Positions 55,885-64,000 of a stretch of DNA of 64,000 nt are shown in pieces; positions within the stretch are counted from its first letter, which is position 1; the number at the start of each line of letters is the position of its first letter. Source of the DNA: Portulaca oleracea (lineage: Eukaryota; Streptophyta; Magnoliopsida; Caryophyllales; Portulacaceae); NCBI GenBank assembly GCA_029582165.1, contig CM055889.1:9570341-9634340 (forward strand), read 5' to 3'. The notes under the pieces were generated by a model. That model made no database searches. It was not told the DNA's origin and saw only the letters and a list, made by a program, of their open reading frames with translations. Made by a program: the position numbers and the translations under genes.

Positions 55885-57379
55885 CATTAATTTTAGCTTT
55901 TGAAAGGTACAATATACTTTTTAACTTTCATAGTTGAAAAAAAATTTCAACTATGGTGAAATCTACATAATACAAAGTACTATACTTTGTCTAGATCATT
56001 TAATCTAATTTATGTTGGTAGCCTAGTATGATAATCCAACTTTCGTATATAAATAATATTACTCCAATTTGCATCTTTGCATGGTATAACAATTTGAAAA
56101 AAATATCTTATTTGATATAAATCATAGAAATTGAAAATTAGAGAACCGTACCAAAAAACCGTGGCCCTATTTTTGTTTGGAGTATGTTTTGTCCCTCATA
56201 AGCCTGTACTTTATTTTTAACTAATTGGACTCAAAATAATCGAAAGAGAGATCATACAAATTAAATAAAACTTTGAATTTCATTTAAGGGTCAATAAAAC
56301 TTGTATATATATAAACAAATATACTTGATTTGTATATAAACTAAAATGAACAATCAATTGATATAAAGATCAATTAAATGTGGCTTTTTTGAGAGAAAAG
56401 AAGAGGAATATTTTTCAATCATACACTTTTTTTAATTCTAGTCAAAGGTTTGTAAACTATTTTTAATAATTACACGAAATTTAAACGAATCTAAGTCGAA
56501 ATCGACATATTTTAAAGCTTTAGATGGAAAAAAAAAAAAGAGTTTCCCAATCACTATATAATTACTTGTACAAACTGATGGGAACATAGAAAAAAAAAAG
56601 TTTCCCTTCATTTCGAAGTTATTGTTTAAAATTAGATGGATAACAATAATAAATTATAAAGGTGAAGCCAAAAAGGATCATGGTACTTATTTGGCATTTT
56701 TCAATTGGCAAGCATAGTGTTAATATTTATTAGGGTGACCTCCAAAGTCCAAACCCCAAAACCTTGTCTGGGAATGAAGGTGCTACCTATGGGGTTGGTT
56801 ACATGTTATTTTCATTTAGATTTGACTATATATATAATCCACTGGAAATTAAATAGGACAACTTTTTTCTTCAAATGAATTTCTCATTTTAAAATATCAA
56901 TTGAGAGGAACTATACAAAAATAATACTACTATGTCATGACTATGATGGGATGTTTAAGGACAGGTGTTGTTTCTTTTTTTATTATTATTATTGACAAAT
57001 TTATTTTTGCAAGCAATTAACTGATATTTTTAAAGATTATATTTTTTATATTTCATGTTGGACCCACTTATTTTTAATTTTTGAACCAACCCAGCCCAAC
57101 CCTAGGTTGCTAACCTATGTAATTAATAGCTATATAGTGTATGGCTTTATGTGACATCAAGGTCATGGATGGGGCAAGGGCAAATTGCAAGGTATAGTTC
57201 CAAATTCATATCCCATCAATTCAAATGTCATTTACAGGGCAATAATATATTAAAGAGTACTGCTTCGATTTTTTTTTATTGAATTTTAATTAATTTTTTT
57301 TATTTTATATTATCTATTACTTTATAATTTTAATAATATATTAATTATATATTATTTTTAATTATTTTATTTATAATAC
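55885..57379. other. Non-coding AT-rich region
   Basis: I see no gene, RNA or defined repeat in this stretch. Confidence 0.5.
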
Positions 57380-57382
57380 TTA

Positions 57383-57659
57383 GGTCCCGTTCTTTTATGT
57401 GGCTGGAACGCTGCAGTTACACACCGCACCGCAACTTTTTCATATTCCACAACAATCCACCACAATCTACCACAACCCACCATAATCTACTTTTTCTAAT
57501 TTAATTTATCTTTTTATTGAAAATTAAATTTTCATATTCCACCACAATTTTCCCTAACCCACCACAACCCACCACAACTTTTCCATACCCACCATTATCC
57601 ACCACATTTCCTCCACACTGCACACCACACCGTAGTCAGCCGTATAAAAGAACGGGGCC
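57383..57659. mobile_element. Harbinger-type MITE rich in CCACCACAA
   Basis: GGTCCCGTTCTTTTATGTGG on the left and CAGCCGTATAAAAGAACGGGGCC on the right are inverted ends, with TTA on both sides. The interior is CCACCACAATCTACCACAAC-type repeats. It is a sister of the element at 26676-26950. Confidence 0.8.
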
Positions 57660-57662
57660 TTA

Positions 57663-57971
57663 TTATTAGATAAAGCATCAAAAATTGATTTGATTTTAAA
57701 ATATTTGTATAATTTTCTCGGCTCACTAACTGATCATAATTTTTAATTTGATATTGATTTTCTTTCAACATCTTTAAAAGTAATTTAAAAGAGAAAAGGA
57801 GATACTAGTATTACAATGTCGCCAAAGTTAGCTCTTGTGAAAAAGTAAGAATTTATTTAATTACAGCTATCGTCACGAGATTTATGCACCATCATGAAAA
57901 GTTTCATTGGATATTTTTTTTATACTAATGAGGATCAAAAGATTTTATCATAAATCATCGCAATTGATAAT
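57663..57971. other. Non-coding spacer
   Basis: I see nothing identifiable. Confidence 0.45.
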
Positions 57972-58472
57972 TGTTAGAGAAATAATAGCAAGGTAACAGC
58001 GGAAGCGAAATAAATCGAATTGAGATGACGGAAATTACGACAAAATTCAGGAACAAAATAAGAAGAACGATAAAAGAACACAATCACAAGGTTTACGTGG
58101 GAAACCGAAGAACTCGGAGAAAAACACACGGACGATGACAGCTAGAAAACAATCCACTATGAGAAAGAAGGAGTACAACCCGATCACTATCACAGGGTGT
58201 GATGCGATCCACAACAGAGGAGATTACTATCACAATCTCTCTCACTCACAACTCACAATCTTTCTCTATGGGGAGACCTTTTTCCCTCTCAATATTTTCT
58301 CCCTCTCTGACTCTCTATAGCTCGATCATTGTTCGTCGTACTCGACGAGCACCGTGCGCCGGGCCGTAAAATAAAGTGGAGAATACCGAACCCTATTTAT
58401 AAGAAAAACTCCCTATACACCTAACTTGACTCCCACTCCAATTAGATTTAGAATATTTTTGGCATAATAACA
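57972..58472 (-). mobile_element. Solo LTR (501 bp), probably Ty1/copia
   Basis: On the minus strand it runs from TGTTATTATGCC to ...TTTCTCTAACA (TGTTA/TAACA ends). A TATA-like CTTATAAATAGGG lies at about 58391-58400 on the minus strand, and GC-richer TCGTACTCGACGAGCACCGT sequence is present. No internal domain or partner LTR is seen. The 5-bp flanks do not match exactly. Confidence 0.55.
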
Positions 58473-59892
58473 GAATAAGACGACATATTAAGAATTTAAG
58501 ATAGTAAAATGATAAATATCTTGAATCAAGATAGTTAATAATAATTTTAAATTTTACCTAAATTATCAAAAAATTTGAATATACAGATATTTAAACCATT
58601 ATAAAGATATATTTCATTGGTTATTATGACTGATAATCAAGTTATATAAAATTATTTATTTATTTAAATTTTTCATGAATATAAAATTATGTATAAGATA
58701 TACATTATCTAGTATGGTTGATAAAACATAGTTATTATTTATATTTGTTGACCTAGCTAATAAATAATATATTCTTATAATTGATAAATATATATAAATA
58801 CTAGAGAAAACATTAATTAAAAGTTACAAAAATGTGAATTATGGACAATTCAAGATATTTATTAATCATTTTGATGCAAAATATGTATCATTGTCCATTA
58901 AATCTTTTTTTTTTTTGAAGAAAAATCATTGTCCATTAAATCTATTTATAACTTTTATTTTCACAATATCGAATCTTCTCATTTTGAGGATAAGCAACGT
59001 TTAGATCAAGGATAAATACTGACACTAATTTAACTAACGATTTCTCTAGAATTTATTAGGATAGATTTGGATTGAAAATACATTGTATATCATCGTCCAT
59101 GATGCATCCTTTGATTTATTTAAATATTATAGTGAAAAATCTAGATTAGCTAGAAAATTCAGAAGAGAAAAAGGAGGAGGAGAGCGAAGATCCATGAATT
59201 AATGTAAGAAAAAGTTGGGTCAAGAGTTGGTAGGACATGCTACGAGGAATCGTGGCACCAATAGATGATGACCCAGATGGCTTTTTATTTGACTCACAAC
59301 ATTACATCTAATGTGTGAATCCACCAAATTTCCAACTCCATCGATCGCTAAATTGGCCAATTCTTCAAACACAATTCTTAATTTTATCAAAACACAAGAA
59401 CAAAAGTAAACATAAGGATGCTTTAGATGTAGGCAATTGTATTTTTTTTATGGTGTGTTTGACAATTTTTTGGAAAGATTTTTTAAAGAAATTTTTTTTT
59501 TATCCTCTTTGAGAAATAATCTACTGACCTTGTGACTGAAATAGTGAATTTAACATTAAAATTTTCTCATCCATTAGAAGAATTAAATATAAGAAATCAT
59601 GTTAAATTAAAAAAATTGGTAAACTTTTCCAAAAAAATTTCCTCACCAAGCAACTATTTATAAAGAACTCCATTTTAAGATATTTTGTATAATTTTAAAA
59701 ATTCAGTGTCAAATATTAAGCGATCTTTTGTGCTTCTGAAAAATATCATATGATACAAAAAATTGTTATGCTAAGCACAGACTTTTTTTCTAAAATGTGT
59801 TTGTCCGTGTGCATGCAATTCGACACATACAATTGATCGATCGGTTAACTTACATAATTCTGTCAATGATTTTCACCATTAAAAAGAAAGTA
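58473..59892. other. Non-coding AT-rich region
   Basis: No gene is seen; short frames such as that at 59315-59512 have no recognisable domain. Confidence 0.5.
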
Positions 59893-60161
59893 CTACCTCC
59901 ATCCCTTATTGAATGTCACTACAACTAATTTTATAAGTTCAATGCCCCTAAAAAATTGAGTAAAAAAATTACACTTGAGCAAGTATGCCCCTTTCATTTA
60001 ACAATAACTGTTCACATCTTAAGTAATATTTAAACTCTCAAGTCTCAACACATCATTAATAAAGGTAACATGGGTATTTTAATCATTGAAATTGTAAAAT
60101 TGACCAATAAAAAGAGACAAGGTAATTAGAAAATATGACACTCAATTAGGAACAGAGGTAG
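59893..60161. mobile_element. Stowaway-type MITE
   Basis: CTACCTCCATCCCTTATTGAATG on the left is matched by the complement of ...CTCAATTAGGAACAGAGGTAG on the right. TA flanks both sides. Confidence 0.8.
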
Positions 60162-60167
60162 TACTTA

Positions 60168-60560
60168 GGCCCTGATCTTTTATGCGGTATTCTGCGACAT
60201 GACGCGGTATGGTGTGGTGAAATTGTGGCGGGTTGTGGTGTAATTGTGGCGGGTTATTAGTATGTTGTGGTGAGTTTTTTTTTGGTATATATATATAAAT
60301 ATTGTATTGGTAATTGTAAAAAAGTAATTGAAAAAAGTGAGTTGAAATATTGTATTGTTTTTTAATGATTAAAAAAATGATTGAAATAGTATTGTATTGG
60401 AAAAAGTGAGTTGAAAAAGTATTGGTTGAAAATTTATTAAAGATATATAATAAATTTGAAAAAGTAATTTGTGGTGGGTTGTGGTGAATTATGGTAGAAT
60501 AATATTTTGTGGTAGATTACAATGAAGTCACGGTAGGATGTGATCTGCATGATTCTTACA
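60168..60560. mobile_element. Harbinger-like element of the CCACCACAA family, right end decayed
   Basis: After TTA the left end reads GGCCCTGATCTTTTATGCGG, followed by GTTGTGGTG/TGTGGCGGG repeats (the same family in opposite orientation). The right terminus near 60540-60560 is too diverged to place exactly. Confidence 0.5.
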
Positions 60561-61232
60561 ACCTATAGAAAAACAGGCGTAATAATTTATATGTCATGTT
60601 ATCCTCCAATTCTGTTCATCAAAATATATACCGCATATAGAACAACACTATCATTGATGTGTAGAGGGTCGAAAATTCCAACAGTCCAACCATCTCACAA
60701 AATACATAATTTGTCGCAGCATAGTTTCTCATTTGGATTCGTTATCTACACACCCTTTTCTCTTTTCACTCTAATTTTCGTTTTGACTTTTAATTCAACT
60801 AAACATGAAAAGTTTCCTCTTTTTTTGTCTCAGCTGCTTCCGAACACATAGCATAGAATAAGTCCGCGTTTTCGTCTCAGTTGCTCCCGAAAACAATTAT
60901 TGAAGATGATGAAAGAATATCATGTAATAATAATACAAGGATAAAAAGGGATGATATACAGTCATAATTCATTATTAATGGAAGGCATGCATGATTGAAG
61001 TTAAGGAGGCAAAGAAATATGTATATGAAGTTAAAGTTGAGGTTGTGAAAGTCACAATCAGTATTATATCACAGACTTATCACATAAGATGGCATGCATG
61101 AAACATAGATAATGAGAGGTAGCGTGATGGCATGGACTTGTGTTAATTGGATTAAAATGATACATGTCACCTTTTTACAAACTCTTTCACACATTTTCTA
61201 GTCACATTCTCCTTAATTATATCTCCTCTTTC
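60561..61232 (+). promoter_or_regulatory. Promoter region of a small-peptide gene
   Basis: Two CATGCATG (RY-type) motifs occur near 60986 and 61093. The TATA box TATATAA is at 61233-61239, about 25 bases before the ATG at 61264. The region is largely free of visible transposons. Confidence 0.35.
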
Positions 61233-61263
61233 TATATAATAACCTCTGAATGTGAACTGTGAA

Positions 61264-61351
61264 ATGAGGTGAGCAATTTGCACTTTGCTTATTATTATCG
61301 TTGTGCTCATGGAAGTTTCATTTTCATCGACTCAAGTTGTGGCGAATAAGG
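61264..61351 (+). pseudogene. Signal-peptide exon of a possible small secreted (defensin-like) protein
   Basis: ATG AGG is followed by an in-frame TGA (61270-61272). The same frame then reads AICTLLIIIVVLMEVSFSST and QVVANK, a typical secretory signal with a hydrophobic core and a polar end. A GTAACT splice donor follows at 61352 in phase 1. Plant defensin-like genes usually have one phase-1 intron right after the signal exon. The single stop could be a nonsense mutation, or translation could begin at the second in-frame ATG (61309), which would lose the hydrophobic core. No cysteine-rich second exon is in the window; mobile elements begin 20 bp downstream. Confidence 0.35.
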
Positions 61352-61373
61352 GTAACTATGGCATTTTTATGAA

Positions 61374-61606
61374 GGGTTTTTGGATGTTAATGTACTGAAT
61401 TTTTGGGGTACGGTGTTGGACAATAATACACTGAACTTTAATTTTGGATAATAATACACTGTACTTTGGGAGGTGTTGAACAATAATGCACCCCGAATGA
61501 TTCCGGTAGTGGCTAACTCAGTCACAATCTTACTTAGCAGGTGGAGGAGACAAATTGATCCAAAAATATTTAAATTTATGACATATCAGCTAATCCACAC
61601 ATAAAC
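61374..61606. mobile_element. Mutator-like element terminus
   Basis: GGGTTTTTGGATGTTAATGT followed by TACTGAATTTTTGGGGT and TTGGACAATAATACACTG resembles the terminal repeat of the element at 46719-47280. The other end is not seen before the LTR at 61607, so it is truncated or continues beyond the window. Confidence 0.5.
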
Positions 61607-64000
61607 TGTGACGCCCCGAAAATTCAATTATAGAAAGTCAAAGTCAAACTAACGTTAACAGACAAAACTTAGCGGAAGACTTCAAATTTAGTTTGGGCGT
61701 CACTGCCGTATCCCCGAAGGAATACAAGCGAAAAGGAAACACAACGTCTCGCTAACGACAACTACTAACAACTCAACACTTTAAGAATTCATAACGAAAC
61801 AATATAAAAGATTCAGGACTTCTAGACTGCGTCCTCACTTCTAACTCCGTCCCCAAGATTTAGATCTTCACCAAATCAAAACATTTGAGAAAATGAGGAA
61901 ATCTCAATAATGTCTACCCCTAACGTTTAAAACAGTTTAAGTTCATTTCAATTCATTTTAGGGAGAGGGATCAAATCAAACGTTTTACAAACCTTTAACC
62001 CTTAACTGTTTTCCTCAACCCATCCAATCCATATTTTAATGTGCGGGCGGGAGACCAAATCCCTTAAAGTAATAAATATCATACCGGATCCCGGATCCTC
62101 CTACCACCACAGCTTACGACCGTGGTCCTGCACTTTGCCTACCACAAAGTGTGGTCCTGCACTTTGCCTACCACAGCTACGACGAGAATATCAAGAGTTC
62201 ACATTTCCGCCTACCACAGCTACGACGAGGTCCTGCACTTTGCCTACCACAGCTACGACCAAAATATCAAGAATTCACATTTCCGCCTACCACAAAGCAC
62301 TGAATATCAAGAGTTCACATTTCCGCCTACCACAGGCTACGACCAGGGTCCCTGACCCTTTGCCTACCACAGGCTACGACCAAATAAACCCGCTTAAATG
62401 TTTCACTTTGAATTATTAGTATCTTATGCAAAAACTCAACTCACAACTCTCAAGTCAAACCCAACCCAGGTTATCAAAACCATTAACAAAACTTCGAATA
62501 AAAGACCATCTAATTTCTCAACTCAAATAAACCAAGATCACAATCGAATCAAAAGATTATCAAAAGATGGTCGTATTTCCACAAAAGTCCCCTTTCGGGA
62601 TGCAATTCTCAAAATAGATTATAAAACGCGTCAAAACACATTTAAAGAGCATCCCGGTGGGGATTAGAGCATAGACAATTACCGATATACTTCAAAGACA
62701 AAGAAAAGAAAACACTTGAGCTCACTAACGTCTCGCATTAACTCGGGCCTAGAATAAAAGTAATTATCTAATCAAAACGCGTTCTAACGAAGTTAGAATT
62801 ATCTATTAACTACCTAACCCGTCCCCTAGGAACACTTAGGTTCCTATCATTTACGAAATTACACCTAACACCTCCAAGAAAACACATAACAAGATCACAT
62901 ATTATTTTCACTCAACAATTATTATAAAAAGAAGCAAGCAGAGGGCAGATTATAACGTTCACATAAAACGAGTCACAACTCAACTTCCCGACATCCTACG
63001 GGGCTGATTCTGGACTTTTCGGAAACCTCAGGATGTCTACTAAAACTTCTATGTTGATGGTTAAGCTCAACTCAGTCCCGAAGGACTCTAAAAATACCCA
63101 TCTTCCCAATTGGTCCAGATCTGACAGGTTCCGGTAAAAAGACTATAACTCGGGTTATACAAATCAAACGTTCGATCCGCAAAATTCCTATGGTTCCTAA
63201 CATCTAAGGAAACCTCCAGTCCAAAGGGTTTGGTCAAAAGACGACTACACTAACCGTGGCAACCCGATCTTTAGACACTAACAAAACTGTCCCGTTAACG
63301 GTTATCAATTAATTTGTTATTTCGGTTCTAACTTTTACCAAACGGTCTCGGGGTTCTAATTTGGACTCGAAACAGTAGCTAGGGTCTAAGATATGAAGTC
63401 CAACTTAACTTAGGTCCAAAAATTAAACTTGTAGAAGTAAACTTAATTTAGAAAACATAAAAGACCCTTTAATAACTTTAATAAAACCTAAGGTCATAAA
63501 ATTACTTAAAACATAAATTACTTGACCAAGATTTTAAAGATTAAAGCATGGATTATTTACAAGTAAGTTATAACAAGAGGAAATAATCAAGGATTAAGAA
63601 TTAATAACCAAGAATCGAATTTAAAGAACATATGAATATTTAACTAACGATTCAAGAATTTCAAGAACTACTAAAGGTGGTTAACATGTGGGTTTCTTTA
63701 ATCAAGATTCGGAAAAAGACTTAAAGAATATGTAAATAACTATAAAGAACATATAAACATTTAACTTCTAATCAAGAATCTTAAACAAAACTAATTTCTT
63801 TTAAACAAGATTAACTCAAGAACCAAGAACTAATAAACCATAAACTCCACCTAACTTATTTAGTCAAGGTTAAACATGAATTAAACAAGAATGAACCTAG
63901 GAATTAAAAGAACATATAATATTTAACTTAATGAAACAAGAGACCTAATTAATTTTCAAGAATCAAGATTTAACAAGAAACGTGAATTACTAACAAAATT
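61607..64000 (-). mobile_element. Minus-strand LTR of the GGGCGTYACA family, runs off the window
   Basis: Starting TGTGACGCCCCGAAAATTC at 61607, the minus strand ends ...GGGGCGTCACA. Reverse-complement matches to 13377-15226 include GGCAGTGACGCCC, TTTTAGTAGACATCC, AACTTCGTTAGAAC and CCATAGGAATTTT. At least 2.4 kb of LTR is present. Any internal domain would lie left of it and is absent, so this is either a solo LTR or a 3' LTR in minus orientation with its element lost. Confidence 0.7.
62100..62385. repeat. Tandem repeats CTACCACAGCTACGAC within the LTR
   Basis: Repeated modules GCCTACCACAGCTACGAC, GGTCCTGCACTTT and AATATCAAGAGTTCACATTTCCG occur in varying order, about eight times. The open frames of 77 and 126 residues across them are repeat artefacts. 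Confidence 0.85.

Noticed and set aside
58135..58320. 61-residue frame in the solo LTR
   Set aside because: Lies within LTR sequence, with no domain and no conserved start context.

Overview
The window looks like repeat-rich, gene-poor nuclear DNA of a dicot plant. It is AT-rich and full of LTR retrotransposons, LINE relics and MITEs. One convincing ordinary host gene is present, an intronless PB1-domain gene at 50171-51568 on the + strand. A Cassandra-type 5S-carrying LTR and families typical of large plant genomes support a vascular plant. I cannot name the species; Caryophyllales is only a guess.

Positions 1-9293 read as one large, probably non-autonomous Tat/Ogre-like LTR retrotransposon on the minus strand. 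Its 5' LTR is 8093-9293, followed (reading leftwards) by a primer-binding site at 8072-8089, a 3 kb leader without gag or pol, and an intron-containing plant-mobile-domain (PMD) gene on the opposite strand (about 1208-5050). Tandem repeats at 1-640 lie where such elements keep their variable 3' region. A 16-bp near-palindrome, GAACCCGTCTGGGTTC, recurs about 16 times in this element. It ends inside a second LTR (9294-12564) of another family (ends TGTRACGCCC/GGGCGTYACA, tRNA-iMet primer site). Members of that family recur at about 13380-15226, 32115-33529 and 61607-64000.

Positions 15.2-28 kb hold a hAT-like MITE, a copia gag/pol relic, a LINE relic, a run of Stowaway MITEs (one nested in another) and several PIF/Harbinger-type MITEs with TAA/TTA target duplications. 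Positions 27.9-32.1 kb are a decayed Ty1/copia element, interrupted by a hAT-like element just after its primer site and cut off at the start of reverse transcriptase.

Positions 36.3-43.5 kb are a nested stack. A copia element with both LTRs (36407-42258, minus strand) sits inside a Stowaway MITE, which sits at a TA inside one copy of a duplicated module. The other module copy carries a solo Cassandra LTR in its ATT tail. Positions 44.5-52.6 kb contain another LINE relic, a 1 kb Harbinger-type element, a Mutator-like element with a perfect 9-bp target duplication, two hAT elements with perfect 8-bp target duplications, and the PB1 gene.

The right end (53-64 kb) has an LTR-like or pararetrovirus-like fragment, more MITEs, a solo LTR, and a promoter with a short signal-peptide-like exon (61264-61351) of a possible small secreted peptide gene. 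Its remainder appears to be displaced by a Mutator-like end and then by an LTR running off the window. Apart from the PB1 gene, nearly all coding sequence here belongs to mobile elements, most of it broken.
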